A DNA stretch of 64,000 nt from Hungatella effluvii. GTDB taxonomy: Bacteria > Bacillota > Clostridia > Lachnospirales > Lachnospiraceae. The translations under genes and the position numbers were made by a program. Below the pieces are notes generated by a model, which was not told the origin of the DNA, ran no database searches, and was given only the letters and a program-made list of their open reading frames with translations. Below, in pieces: positions 33,521 through 42,938 of the stretch. Numbering within the stretch: the stretch's first letter is position 1; the number at the start of each line of letters is the position of its first letter. The DNA is taken from positions 704,079 through 768,078 of the forward strand of contig NZ_QJKD01000001.1 in the NCBI RefSeq assembly GCF_003201875.1. The letters are read 5' to 3'.

Positions 33521-34406
33521 GGTAATACCTCTCATCTCCCGAATTGATAATCGCAGTTCCAATACCTTTATTTGTAAAGATCTCCAGCAGAAGACAGTGC
33601 GGAATCCGTCCATCCATAATATGTACTCTGGAAACGCCCTGCTTCATGGCATCGATACAGTTCTGAAGCTTTGGAAGCATTCCTCCTCCGAGTGTTCCGC
33701 TGCTCACAAAATTCAGCGCCTCATCAATAGTCATTTCCGAAATTAGAGATTCTTTGTCCTCAAAATCTCTGTAAACACCTTCGACATCCGTTAAAAATGC
33801 CAGCTTCTCCGCCTTCATGGCCGTCGCAATGGCGCAGGCCGCGTCGTCCGCATTGATATTGTACGTCTTAAATTCTTCGTCAAATCCCACAGGACAGATG
33901 ATCGGAAGGAAATCCTTTTCCAGAAGGTCATAGATAATCTGCGGATCCACTCCGGTGATATCGCCCACATAACCGATATCCTCGCCGTCCGCGTATCTCT
34001 TTTTACACTGCAGCATCATGCCGTCCTTGCCGCTGATACCGACCGCCTTCACGCCCAGTTCATTCACCAGCTGCACCAGGCTCTTGTTCACCCGGTTAAG
34101 CACCATCTCGGCGATTTCCATGGTCGGTTCGTCCGTCACACGCAGACCGTTAATGAACTGCGGCTCCATTCCCACTTTGCCGACCCATTTGCTGATTTCC
34201 TTGCCGCCGCCATGGACGATAATCGGTTTAAAACCTACCAGCTTTAACAGAACGACGTCCTGAATCACATGCTTCTTCAGTTCTTCATCCACCATGGCGC
34301 TGCCGCCGTATTTTACGACGATAATTTTCCTGTTAAAACGCTGAATATATGGAAGCGCCTCTATCAGGACTTCCGCCTTCTGCATGATGCTTTGATCTAA
34401 ATCCAT
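33510..34406 (-). CDS. argB: Acetylglutamate kinase
   Basis: 298 residues. The amino-acid-kinase fold is clear: [22 protein letters not shown], then [20 protein letters not shown] and the C-terminal [18 protein letters not shown]. It phosphorylates N-acetylglutamate. The N-terminal helix and the GGGM region suggest the arginine-inhibited form, not certain. The start overlaps the DUF6483 gene by 10 bp. Confidence 0.97.
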   Translation of the reverse strand: MDLDQSIMQKAEVLIEALPYIQRFNRKIIVVKYGGSAMVDEELKKHVIQDVVLLKLVGFKPIIVHGGGKEISKWVGKVGMEPQFINGLRVTDEPTMEIAEMVLNRVNKSLVQLVNELGVKAVGISGKDGMMLQCKKRYADGEDIGYVGDITGVDPQIIYDLLEKDFLPIICPVGFDEEFKTYNINADDAACAIATAMKAEKLAFLTDVEGVYRDFEDKESLISEMTIDEALNFVSSGTLGGGMLPKLQNCIDAMKQGVSRVHIMDGRIPHCLLLEIFTNKGIGTAIINSGDERYYHAE

Positions 34407-34780
34407 TTTTCTGCTCCTCCCAAATCGACTCCAAATTCTTTACCCAAATGCTCGATTCCCTCATTAATCTCTTCCCTGGAATACTGATGCGAATCGAGAA
34501 ATTCATCATCGTATTCATTTAAATGCAGATAAAATGACGCCGCCATTTCGAAATACTCGGAACTCCTGTCCTCCAGTTCATCGAGCAGGATATTCTCCGC
34601 CTCGTTGATCTGACCTGCATCCGCCATGGTGATCAGCTTCTTGTACAGATTGTCAATTACTGTAAATTCCTCATCTTCCGGCAAAACGTAATTGATATCG
34701 TCTTTTCCGAGAATAAGGCGGGCCAGAACTCTCGCCATATCCTTTATCATCCGCATTACGTAATCATCTTTTACAGCCAT
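34397..34780 (-). CDS. DUF6483-like small protein in the arginine operon
   Basis: 127 residues, acidic and helical, beginning [26 protein letters not shown]. The middle reads as a helix-turn-helix hairpin of TPR type ([43 protein letters not shown]). It overlaps argB by 10 bp and follows argJ by 44 bp, so translation is linked to arginine synthesis. No catalytic motif. The DUF number is from memory of similar clostridial proteins; function unknown. Confidence 0.65.
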   Translation of the reverse strand: MAVKDDYVMRMIKDMARVLARLILGKDDINYVLPEDEEFTVIDNLYKKLITMADAGQINEAENILLDELEDRSSEYFEMAASFYLHLNEYDDEFLDSHQYSREEINEGIEHLGKEFGVDLGGAEKWI

Positions 34781-34824
34781 CGTTCATTCTCTTTTCTCAC
34801 AAAATATCAGCACTGCGTTTTCTG

Positions 34825-36048
34825 TCAGGAACGGTAATCCGCGTTTATTTTCACATAGTCAAAGGTCAGGTCACAGCCCCACGCCGTAGCCGAACACGGT
34901 CCCATCTTGATATCGGCCGTGGCTGTCACTTCCGGTTCGGAGAGGATCTTTGTGGCCTCCTCCTCGCTGTAGGGAAGTGCCACTCCATTTTCAATAATCT
35001 GGAGTTTTCCCGCCGCGCTCTCGAAATATAAATCTACTGACTCCGGGTCGAACTGGGCTCCGGAGTAGCCCATGGCGCAGAGGATCCTGCCCCAGTTTGC
35101 ATCATGGCCAAAGATAGCGGCCTTTGTCAGGCTGGAGGTGATAACCGATTTAGCCAGCGTCACCGCCTGTTCCTTCGTCTCCGCCCCCACAATTTTCACT
35201 TCGAACAGGGCCGTACATCCTTCTCCGTCGCCAGCCATCTTTTTGGCGAGCGTCTCATTGATGATGTTTAATGCCTTTACAAATGCCTCATAGTCTTCAT
35301 TTTTCTCTGTAATCTCCGGATTCTCCGCCATTCCGTTGGCCAGCAGAAGCACGGTATCGTTGGTGGAGGTATCTCCGTCAACGGAGATCATGTTGTACGT
35401 GTCCTTGATATCCTCACGGAGCGCTTCCGTCAGAAGCTCCTTCGATATGGCCAGATCCGTGGTCACAAAGCTCAGCATGGTGCACATATTCGGGTGGATC
35501 ATACCGGAACCTTTACACATACCGCCGATGGTCACCGTCTTTCCTCCCACCGAAAACTCCACAGCCACCTCTTTATTCACCGTATCGGTGGTCATAATCG
35601 CCTTCGATGCGGCGGTTCCGCCCTCCAGGGTGTCGGAAAGCTTCGGAGCCATGGCTCTGATTCCAGCCGTAATACGATCCATGGGAAGCTGCATGCCGAT
35701 CACACCGGTAGAAGCCACGAGAACTGCATTTTCCGGTATTTGTAAAGTCTCCGCGGCCGCCTTCGCCGTCTCCATACAGTACCCGTACCCTTCTGCTCCA
35801 GTACACGCATTGGCGATTCCTGCATTTACCACGATGGCCTGCGCATACGGAGAACCGGCTACGACCTCCTGATCCCATTTTACAGGCGCCGCCTTTACGA
35901 TGTTCGTCGTAAATGTTCCCGCCGCCTTACACGGCTTCTCACTGTATATCATTGCCATATCCATGCGGTCTTTATACTTGATTCCCGCAGCCGTCGATGC
36001 GGCCGAAAATCCCTTTGCAGCAGTTACGCCGCCGTCTATCTTCTTCAT
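34825..36048 (-). CDS. argJ: Bifunctional ornithine acetyltransferase / N-acetylglutamate synthase
   Basis: 407 residues. The autocleavage and nucleophile site reads KGSGMIHPNMCTMLSF, where the Thr is the new N-terminus of the beta chain; Cys replaces the usual Ala before it. Earlier: MIYSEKPCKAAGTFTTN and VLVASTGVIGMQLP; later: GRILCAMGYSGAQFDP. It recycles the acetyl group from acetylornithine to glutamate. Mobile element copy C lies 30 bp upstream of its start, between it and the GNAT gene. Confidence 0.97.
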   Translation of the reverse strand: MKKIDGGVTAAKGFSAASTAAGIKYKDRMDMAMIYSEKPCKAAGTFTTNIVKAAPVKWDQEVVAGSPYAQAIVVNAGIANACTGAEGYGYCMETAKAAAETLQIPENAVLVASTGVIGMQLPMDRITAGIRAMAPKLSDTLEGGTAASKAIMTTDTVNKEVAVEFSVGGKTVTIGGMCKGSGMIHPNMCTMLSFVTTDLAISKELLTEALREDIKDTYNMISVDGDTSTNDTVLLLANGMAENPEITEKNEDYEAFVKALNIINETLAKKMAGDGEGCTALFEVKIVGAETKEQAVTLAKSVITSSLTKAAIFGHDANWGRILCAMGYSGAQFDPESVDLYFESAAGKLQIIENGVALPYSEEEATKILSEPEVTATADIKMGPCSATAWGCDLTFDYVKINADYRS

Positions 36049-36078
36049 CCCTTAAATTCTCCTCTCCTTCATCTTATG

Positions 36079-36368
36079 GTTGCCATTCACGGCCCCGCCT
36101 GCCCTGCACTGTCCGGTCTGGCCCTGCCGGCTGACGCGGCCTTTCCGGTGACTTTGCAGGGGATTAGCAATTCTTAACGCGCAGAGTTTTTCGTTCAGGG
36201 GAAATCCCCACCTGTTTGAGCGCCAGCGAGTTTGGGGATTTCCCCTGGTTTTTAGAAAAATTCTGCACGTTTAGAAGTGCTTATCCCCGAAACCGGAACC
36301 GGAAAGGCCGCGTCAGCCGGCAGGGCCAGACCGGACAGTGCAGGGCAGGCGGGGCCGTGAATGGCAAC
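36079..36368. mobile_element. Giant-hairpin mobile element, copy C, inside the arginine operon
   Basis: 290 bp. The outer 71 bp form a perfect inverted repeat, starting GTTGCCATTCAC, with a GC-rich sequence unlike the other copies. The core matches the family with paired substitutions (AAATCCCC with GGGGATTT where copy A has AAATTCCC with GGGAATTT) and one extra C in the apex (GAGCGCCAGCGAG). Flanks ATCTTATG (36071-36078) and GTCTCATG (36369-36376) agree at 6 of 8, both differences being transitions. It separates the GNAT gene (stop 36387) from argJ (start 36048). Confidence 0.88.
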
Positions 36369-36386
36369 GTCTCATGAGCACTCCTG

Positions 36387-36833
36387 TTACTCAATGAATC
36401 TGGTAATATTTTCTTCATTCAATGTGAAATCATAGTAATTCAAGTCTTCCCGGAACGTCCATCCGACTTTTCTCCAGAATTTGTTTCCGATTGTATTGGA
36501 TTTAAATGCAATCAGGCTCACCTTGTTGATTCCTTCCGCCTTCAGCGCCTCCATGGCCGCCAGCGCCATCTGATGGCCGATTCCGTGTTTTCTGTATTTT
36601 TCAGCTACACAGACATGGTACATACAGCCTCTCCGCCCGTCATGGCCGCAGAGGATCGCTCCAATCACCATTCCGCCATCTTCCGCCACCACGCTGGTAG
36701 ATGGATTTCTCTTTAAAAACTTCTCCACGCCTTCTCTGGAGTCATCTAACGTCCTGATTCCAAAGCCTTTGATTTCAGACCATAAATGCCAGACCTGGTC
36801 GTAGTCGTCTATCGTCATTGTCCTGATTGTCAT
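36387..36833 (-). CDS. GNAT acetyltransferase in the arginine operon
   Basis: 148 residues from the ATG at 36833 with AAGGGAAG upstream. Motif A reads YHVCVAEKYRKHGIGHQMALAAMEAL, followed by INKVSLIAFKSNTIGNKFWRKVGWTFR, the classic Gcn5-like core. It lies 54 bp downstream of argC in the same direction and precedes argJ. A role in acetylating glutamate to feed the ArgJ cycle is possible from position, but the sequence does not settle the substrate. Confidence 0.88.
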   Translation of the reverse strand: MTIRTMTIDDYDQVWHLWSEIKGFGIRTLDDSREGVEKFLKRNPSTSVVAEDGGMVIGAILCGHDGRRGCMYHVCVAEKYRKHGIGHQMALAAMEALKAEGINKVSLIAFKSNTIGNKFWRKVGWTFREDLNYYDFTLNEENITRFIE

Positions 36834-36887
36834 ACGCTCTTCCCTTACTCTTTCCTCCCATATTCGCAGCGAGTACTCCCACAACCG

Positions 36888-37928
36888 TTACGGAAACATG
36901 GGAACCAGCTTAAGCCCCTGATTCTCCGGAAGGCCAAACATGATGTTCATATTCTGAATCGCCTGTCCTGCGGCTCCCTTCACCAGATTATCCATGGCTC
37001 CCATCATGACCACGCGGTTTGTTCTCGGATCAATCTTGAAGTTCACATCCACAAAGTTGCTTCCTTCCACCCATTTCGTCTGAGGCGCCTCGTCGCGGCT
37101 GAGCACTCTCACGAAATACTCGTTCTCGTAATATTTATCGTAAATGGCCTTTACCTCTTCATATGTAACGCTCTTAAGCAGCGTCCCGTAAGCCGTCACG
37201 AGAATGCCCCGGTTCATGGGAACGAGATGCGGTGTAAAGCTGATGGTCACAGGCTTTCCTGCCGCAAGCGAAAGCTGTTCCTCGATCTCCGGCGTGTGGC
37301 GGTGAACGCCGACACCGTAGGCCTTAATGCTCTCATTAACCTCGCAGTACAGGTTATCGACCTTGGCCCCGCGCCCCGCGCCGGAGGTTCCCGACTTTGC
37401 ATCGATAATCACCGTATTCGGATCGATCAGTCCCTCCTTCACCAGCGGATAGACCGACAGGAAGGAGCAGGTGGGATAACAGCCCGGATTGGCAATCAGA
37501 CGGGCGCCTTTGATCTTTTCCCTGTTGATTTCCGGAAGTCCGTATACCGCTTCCTGAATATATTCCGGTGTCTTATGTTCTATATTATACCATTTCTCAT
37601 ACACCGCCACATCCTTGATCCGGTAGTCGGCGCTTAAATCAATCACCTTAGCTTTTGATAATACCGCTTCATTCATGAGAGACGCACAGAATCCCTGGGG
37701 CGTGGCCGTGAAAATGACATCGGCCTGTTCTGCCAGCGCTTCCATATTATCATCCATACACGCGTCATCTACAAACTGCACCATATTTTTAAATACCGAC
37801 GCGTATTTCTGGTCCACATAGCTTTTGGATCCATACCATGTAATTTCCACATCGTCTCTCTGCAAAAGCAGCCTTGCAAGCTCACCGCCTGCGTATCCGG
37901 TTGCTCCCATGATTCCTGCTTTAATCAT
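36888..37928 (-). CDS. argC: N-acetyl-gamma-glutamyl-phosphate reductase
   Basis: 346 residues. NADP-binding GATGYAGGELARLLL at the N-terminus, active-site Cys in ANPGCYPTCSFL, and HRHTPEIEEQL and FTPHLVPMNRGI downstream. It reduces acetylglutamyl phosphate to the semialdehyde. First gene of the operon argC-GNAT-argJ-DUF6483-argB-argD; GAGGAG precedes the ATG. Divergent from argG. Confidence 0.97.
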   Translation of the reverse strand: MIKAGIMGATGYAGGELARLLLQRDDVEITWYGSKSYVDQKYASVFKNMVQFVDDACMDDNMEALAEQADVIFTATPQGFCASLMNEAVLSKAKVIDLSADYRIKDVAVYEKWYNIEHKTPEYIQEAVYGLPEINREKIKGARLIANPGCYPTCSFLSVYPLVKEGLIDPNTVIIDAKSGTSGAGRGAKVDNLYCEVNESIKAYGVGVHRHTPEIEEQLSLAAGKPVTISFTPHLVPMNRGILVTAYGTLLKSVTYEEVKAIYDKYYENEYFVRVLSRDEAPQTKWVEGSNFVDVNFKIDPRTNRVVMMGAMDNLVKGAAGQAIQNMNIMFGLPENQGLKLVPMFP

Positions 37929-38378
37929 AATTATTCTCCTCTTTTATCGGTATTACCGTATTGATTTGCCGGCTTTCTATATTACCCTGCCCTGATTTGC
38001 CCTGCCTTGATTATAGTAACTTTCCTCTCGAAATAAAAGTACCTTTTTCTGTTTTCTGCATTCTTTTTTATACAGCCTCACCCGATGATCTGTTTTCTCC
38101 GGTGATGATAGTTCATAATTATACATTGTAAATGCATATTATGCAAGTTTTTTTTGATATTTTTTATTTTATGCTTGCATTTTCCATAATAATGGTGTAT
38201 ATTTATGAAAGTTCAGGAAGCCAGGAAACAGATCCGTAAGGCTTTCAGGAAATGTTCACGATCTATATTTGTCACTGCACTAAGCTCGAAAATACCTCGC
38301 TAAGTGCCAGTGACATGTATCGCACGTAAGCGTCTACAAGACAGGCGCTAAGTGCTCATAACAAGGAGGAATCTTAAT
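37929..38378 (+). promoter_or_regulatory. argC-argG intergenic region with argG promoter and structured leader
   Basis: The promoter is TTGCAT 38175-38180, 17 bp, TATATT 38198-38203, preceded by an A/T tract. A dyad TGCATATTATGCA at 38133-38145 resembles an ArgR (ARG-box) half-site pair and could serve both genes; this is tentative. The ~165-nt argG leader has a hairpin GTCACTGCAC...GTGCCAGTGAC (38271-38314), a second one (38329-38349), and the decamer CGCTAAGTGC twice (38298 and 38346), which allows alternative pairings ahead of the ribosome site at 38363. Confidence 0.6.
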
Positions 38379-39608
38379 ATGAAAGAGAAAGTTATTTTAG
38401 CCTATTCAGGCGGACTCGACACGACTGCTATTATTCCGTGGTTAAAGGAAAATTTTGATTATGAAGTTGTCTGCTGCTGCATCGACTGCGGTCAGGGCAA
38501 CGAGCTGGAGGGCCTTGAGGAAAGAGCCAAATTATCCGGCGCTTCCAAATTATACATAGAAGATTTAGTTGATGATTTCTGCGACAACTACATCGTTCCA
38601 TGCGTTCAGGCCAATTCCATATATGAGAATAAATATTTACTGGGCACCTCCATGGCTCGTCCGGCCATCGCCAAGAGGCTGGTTGAAATCGCCCGCAAGG
38701 AAGGCGCTACCGCCATCTGCCACGGCGCTACCGGAAAAGGAAACGACCAGATCCGTTTCGAACTGGGCATCAAGGCTCTGGCTCCTGATTTAAAGATTAT
38801 CGCTCCATGGCGTATGACCGATGTATGGACCATGCAGTCCCGTGAAGACGAGATTGAATACTGCAGGCAGCACGGTATCGACCTTCCGTTCTCCGCAGAC
38901 AACAGCTACAGCCGTGACAGGAACTTATGGCATATCAGCCATGAAGGTCTGGAACTGGAAGACCCGGCCAATGAACCGAATTACGATCATTTACTGGTTC
39001 TCGGCGTTTCTCCCGAGAAGGCTCCGAATGAAGGCGAATACGTTACCATGACCTTTGAAAAAGGGGTACCGGTCAGCGTAAACGGCGAAGCAATGAAGGT
39101 TTCCGATATCATCCGGAAATTAAATGAACTGGGCGGCAAGCACGGCATCGGCATCGTTGATATCGTAGAAAACCGTGTAGTAGGCATGAAGTCCCGCGGC
39201 GTCTATGAGACTCCCGGCGGAACAATCCTGATGGAAGCTCATCAGCAGCTGGAAGAGCTGGTGTTAGACCGCGCCACCATGGAAGTCAAAAAAGACATGG
39301 GCAACAAATTTGCTCAGATCGTATATGAAGGAAAATGGTTCACTCCTCTCCGTGAGGCAGTGCAGGCTTTCGTGGAATCCACGCAGCAGTACGTAACCGG
39401 CGAAGTGAAATTCAAGCTTTACAAGGGCAACATTATTAAGGCCGGCACCACAAGCCCATACTCCTTATACAGTGAGTCTCTCGCGTCCTTTACTACCGGC
39501 GACTTATATGATCATCACGACGCCGACGGCTTCATCACCTTATTTGGCCTCCCATTAAAGGTCCGTGCCATGAAGATGCAGGAGCTGGAGAAAAAGAACG
39601 GGAAATAA
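38379..39608 (+). CDS. argG: Argininosuccinate synthase
   Basis: 409 residues from the ATG at 38379, with AAGGAGGA upstream; an in-frame ATG at 38352 is within the leader. The PP-loop is [28 protein letters not shown] and the C-terminal LYSESLASF are typical. It joins citrulline and aspartate using ATP. argH is not in the window. Codon use is more biased than in its neighbours, suggesting strong expression. Confidence 0.97.
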   Translation: MKEKVILAYSGGLDTTAIIPWLKENFDYEVVCCCIDCGQGNELEGLEERAKLSGASKLYIEDLVDDFCDNYIVPCVQANSIYENKYLLGTSMARPAIAKRLVEIARKEGATAICHGATGKGNDQIRFELGIKALAPDLKIIAPWRMTDVWTMQSREDEIEYCRQHGIDLPFSADNSYSRDRNLWHISHEGLELEDPANEPNYDHLLVLGVSPEKAPNEGEYVTMTFEKGVPVSVNGEAMKVSDIIRKLNELGGKHGIGIVDIVENRVVGMKSRGVYETPGGTILMEAHQQLEELVLDRATMEVKKDMGNKFAQIVYEGKWFTPLREAVQAFVESTQQYVTGEVKFKLYKGNIIKAGTTSPYSLYSESLASFTTGDLYDHHDADGFITLFGLPLKVRAMKMQELEKKNGK

Positions 39609-39663
39609 AACGGAATGGAAATATCAGTTTATTTCCCAAAAACAGCAGAATATTAATACAGTC

Positions 39664-39697
39664 AAACGGAGCAGGCATCCATGTCTGCTCCGTTTTT
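39664..39697 (+). terminator. argG terminator
   Basis: AAACGGAGCAG and CTGCTCCGTTTTT form a stem with a 10-nt loop followed by five T residues, 56 bp after the stop. Confidence 0.9.
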
Positions 39698-39730
39698 ATC
39701 CATTTATTTCCCGCACAGCGATCAAACTGC

Positions 39731-40282
39731 TTAAGGATTATAAAGAATCATATGCAAAACCGCTTTCTCAGTCCCTGTATTTCTGTATGAATGCGGATTG
39801 TCTGCCTGAAACCGTATGCTTTCTCCTTTTACGACCGAAAAAGTCTGCCCCTCCACATAAATGGCAATCCTTCCTTCAAATACAGTAATAAACTCTGTTG
39901 TCCCCTTCAGATGCGGATCTGATTCCCAATAGCTGTCTTCATCCAGTTCCAGATAATAAACTGCAAATCTGCGATTCTCATCATCCGGAAAAATGGAATA
40001 GTTTTTAACCTTTCCACTATCTTCCAAAAGAGGCTGTACTTCTGAAGTCCTGACTATCTCATATGCACGTTCGGGGCGCACGGTAAGGGCGTCAAACGGA
40101 ACCTTCATGCCATTTGAAATCTTCCATAATGTAGACAGCGTGGGATTACCTTCCTCCCGTTCAATCTGGGCAAGCATACTCTTGCTCACACCGCTCAGTT
40201 TAGAAAGTTCTTCCATACTAAGCTTATTCTCTTCACGAAGCCGTTTAATATTTTTAGCAACAATCGTGTTCATTGGGTCCAT
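39731..40282 (-). CDS. XRE-cupin transcriptional regulator
   Basis: 183 residues. The N-terminal HTH is VAKNIKRLREENKLSMEELSKLSGVSKSMLAQIEREEGNPTLSTL; the C-terminal half is a cupin (HLKGTTEFITVFEGRIAIYVEGQTFSVVKGESIRFQADNPHSYRN). Such regulators respond to small molecules and control a neighbouring transporter or catabolic gene; here the divergent LysE exporter. GGAGGAG lies before the ATG at 40282. Confidence 0.93.
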   Translation of the reverse strand: MDPMNTIVAKNIKRLREENKLSMEELSKLSGVSKSMLAQIEREEGNPTLSTLWKISNGMKVPFDALTVRPERAYEIVRTSEVQPLLEDSGKVKNYSIFPDDENRRFAVYYLELDEDSYWESDPHLKGTTEFITVFEGRIAIYVEGQTFSVVKGESIRFQADNPHSYRNTGTEKAVLHMILYNP

Positions 40283-40300
40283 AAAAACTCCTCCTTTCCA

Positions 40301-40350
40301 TTGACATTATATCGCACTTATTATATTATTATATCGTACATGTGCAATAT
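40301..40350 (+). promoter_or_regulatory. LysE promoter with a nearby pseudo-palindrome
   Basis: TTGACA 40301-40306, 17 bp, TATTAT 40324-40329. Just downstream, ATATCGTACATGTGCAATAT (40331-40350) is a 20-bp imperfect dyad that could be the XRE-cupin operator. Confidence 0.6.
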
Positions 40351-40432
40351 ATTTTTCATCTTATATTATTATATAGTTCATTCCGCGATTTGTAAAGAGA
40401 AAATGAATGTTCAAAGAATAAGGAGGTTTCAT

Positions 40433-41014
40433 ATGTTCCGTTTATATGATTTTCTGATTTACTGTTTCATTACCGCTTATACGCCTGGGGCTAATAATCT
40501 ATTGTCTATGAGCAACGCCGTACGGCTCGGTTTTCGAAGGAGCCTCCGTTTTAATTTCGGCATCCTTGCAGGCTTCTCGGTCGTCATGGCTGTCTGTACC
40601 ATTTTCAGTGCTGCGCTTTACTCCCTGCTGCCCAAAGTAAAGCTTGTCATGCAGATTGCAGGAGGAGCCTATATGCTGTATCTTGCATGGAAGGTTTTTC
40701 GAAGTACTGCCGATTTAGATACCGACAGAAAAGACGAAACCGGTTTCTTCTCGGGCATGATCCTGCAGTTTGTCAATCCTAAAATATATATTTATGCAAT
40801 TACCACGATGTCACTCTATATTCTTCCTGTCTTTCACTCAATAGGAGCACTGGCAGGATTCGCCGTACTGTTGTCGCTTATCGGTGCCTCCGGTTCCTTC
40901 GTATGGGCATTGTTCGGGGCTGTCTTCTGTAATTTTTTCTCCAGACATACAAAGGCTGTCAATCTGGTTATGGCGCTCTTACTTGTTTACTGTGCTGTTG
41001 CACTGTTTTTATAA
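40433..41014 (+). CDS. LysE-family amino-acid exporter
   Basis: 193 residues from the ATG at 40433 (AAGGAGG upstream; the open frame to 40301 covers the promoter). LysE/RhtB signature AYTPGANNLLSMSNAVRLGFRRSLRFNFGILAGF, then a second half with LQFVNPKIYIYAITTMSLYI. Six spans. It exports an amino acid or derivative; likely under the XRE-cupin regulator. Confidence 0.92.
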   Translation: MFRLYDFLIYCFITAYTPGANNLLSMSNAVRLGFRRSLRFNFGILAGFSVVMAVCTIFSAALYSLLPKVKLVMQIAGGAYMLYLAWKVFRSTADLDTDRKDETGFFSGMILQFVNPKIYIYAITTMSLYILPVFHSIGALAGFAVLLSLIGASGSFVWALFGAVFCNFFSRHTKAVNLVMALLLVYCAVALFL

Positions 41015-41022
41015 CGGATGAT

Positions 41023-41910
41023 CTATCGGCTCTCCAGTGCATGTTTAATCAGCTTCATCCACCTTTTCGTATAGTGGTATCCTTCCTCCATACAGCTTTC
41101 CATATATTCAAAGGTCAGAAGGCCGGCCCCCGTTTTTAGCTCTGGCTTCAGCAGAAAGATTTCTCCGCTGGACCTGCATTCCTTTAACTCTCTGCTCATA
41201 ATAGAAAAAGAATGGGAGGCAATTTCCAGAATGGACGTATCATGGGGAGTCTTATAGTCTGCGCCGATGTCCACTGCGAGCACCCGCTTCACACCGGCGG
41301 CCATCAGCAGGTCAACAGGAAGATTATTCGTAACTCCCCCGTCTACCATACAGTAACCGTTTATTCTCCGGGGCTGAAAAACGGCAGGCACGGAAGCGCT
41401 GGCCATCATAATTTCACAGAGCTGTCCTTTTCTCTCCCATCTCACGTTCTCCTGGCGCCGGGCGGCATCGGTAATTCCGCCTTCCATCAGGTTCGTAAAT
41501 GCAATGGTATCTCCGCTTTTCAAGTCTACGGCCGGGATCAGTACCTTGCGTGTTAACTCTTCGATAGCGGCCCCCTCTGTCAGCTGACACAGAAAGTGCA
41601 TCAGTCTGTTTCCCTTAAGCAGTCCTGTAAGCGATACCTCCTGTCCGGTAAAAAACTGCGGTAAAAGTTTGATAATTCCGATAATGTCCGGATCAAGAAA
41701 TCTCTTTCCGTGCCGTGACATCCACTGCACCACTTCCTTCATCATCCCAAGGTCCACTCCCGCCCCATAGATTCCAGCCACAATTCCGCCTGCGCTGGTT
41801 CCGGCTGCGATGTCCGGCAGCAGTCCTTCCTCCTCCAGCGCCAGCAGGACTCCCACATGGGCCGCCCCTCTGGTTCCCCCTCCGGCAAACGCTATCCCAT
41901 AATCCGGCAT
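41023..41910 (-). CDS. Patatin-like phospholipase
   Basis: 295 residues. Gly-rich oxyanion block AFAGGGTRGAAHVGVLLAL, nucleophile GTSAGG and the catalytic Asp in VDGGVTNNLPVDLL. This is the bacterial RssA/YlbK-like subgroup of patatin serine hydrolases with lipid acyl hydrolase activity. Cytoplasmic; no signal. The 3' end is 8 bp from the end of the convergent LysE gene. Confidence 0.93.
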   Translation of the reverse strand: MPDYGIAFAGGGTRGAAHVGVLLALEEEGLLPDIAAGTSAGGIVAGIYGAGVDLGMMKEVVQWMSRHGKRFLDPDIIGIIKLLPQFFTGQEVSLTGLLKGNRLMHFLCQLTEGAAIEELTRKVLIPAVDLKSGDTIAFTNLMEGGITDAARRQENVRWERKGQLCEIMMASASVPAVFQPRRINGYCMVDGGVTNNLPVDLLMAAGVKRVLAVDIGADYKTPHDTSILEIASHSFSIMSRELKECRSSGEIFLLKPELKTGAGLLTFEYMESCMEEGYHYTKRWMKLIKHALESR

Positions 41911-42133
41911 GTCTTTTCCTCTTTGCTATCTGTCCAGGTTTTCAAGATAATGTATGCGGGAATGGGATGTTTCATGAGTCAGGGTTCACCGCTTAGCTTT
42001 ATGATTTCCTGAAGAATATCCTTGCAATTGTCCCCGTCCTCTGGTATTCTAATTCTATCAGCCATATTCTGGCATATCTATTCATCTTCCGTTTTCTTAA
42101 ACGGTCTAATACCACATCTGAAGGAGAATCCCT

Positions 42134-42919
42134 ATGAACGAAGCTATGTTGAAAACATGTATGGAGCAATGCAATTCTACGTCTGAAAATGTAGGCATTT
42201 TTGTCGACTTTGACAACATCTATTACAGTCTGAAGGAATACGGTGTCAATCCCGAAGCGCCTGAATACTGCGTCTTTTCGCTGATGGAGCGAATCTATTC
42301 CATTAACAAGATCAGAACCCTGCGGGCCTATGCCGATTATGACCAGGTAGGCGTATCCTTAAAACATCTCCAGGAAATGCGGGTACAGATTAAGAACGTC
42401 TATGGCAATGGTCTGGAAGAAGAGTACCGGAAGAACGCCTCCGACATTGAACTTTCCGTGGATGCCCTTGAAATCTACTACCGTTCTCCCGAAATCGATA
42501 CCTTCGTCTTCCTCACTTCCGACAGCGATATGATTCCCATCATGAGCCGCCTCACTTATAAAGGAAAGCACATCCACCTATTCTGCATCGATGATCACAC
42601 CTCCCATTATCAGGATATTTCCCGATTCTGCCATTTCAAATGCGATCTGCTTACCCTCTTTGAAATTGATCCCCAGCGAAAGAACCCGGAATTCTGGACA
42701 GACCGTGCTCTGACCGAGATTTCTGCCTGGTATTCCGTCAGAAAGAACAGCGACATGATGCTGGGCGGTAAATGGCTGAACAGGCTTTTGTGTGAGAAAC
42801 TTCAGATCTCATCCCGTGCCGCCAGCCGCATCATCACCTATTTAAAGGACAATAATCTAATCCGTGAAACCTCCAATTCCGCAGGCCACACCGGCTTTTT
42901 TCCCGCTTCCTCCCTTTAA
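42134..42919 (+). CDS. NYN-domain (LabA/DUF88-like) nuclease
   Basis: 261 residues. NYN signature VGIFVDFDNIYYSLKEY, DIELSVDALE and TFVFLTSDSDMIPIMSRL, giving the conserved acidic residues of the PIN-like fold. The C-terminal ~75 residues look like a winged helix (WLNRLLCEKLQISSRAASRIITYLKDNNLI). Probably a metal-dependent RNase or RNA-binding protein. GAAGGAG precedes the ATG. Copy D of the mobile hairpin starts 19 bp after the stop. Confidence 0.9.
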   Translation: MNEAMLKTCMEQCNSTSENVGIFVDFDNIYYSLKEYGVNPEAPEYCVFSLMERIYSINKIRTLRAYADYDQVGVSLKHLQEMRVQIKNVYGNGLEEEYRKNASDIELSVDALEIYYRSPEIDTFVFLTSDSDMIPIMSRLTYKGKHIHLFCIDDHTSHYQDISRFCHFKCDLLTLFEIDPQRKNPEFWTDRALTEISAWYSVRKNSDMMLGGKWLNRLLCEKLQISSRAASRIITYLKDNNLIRETSNSAGHTGFFPASSL

Positions 42920-42938
42920 GCGAACTTGTAAGTCAAAA

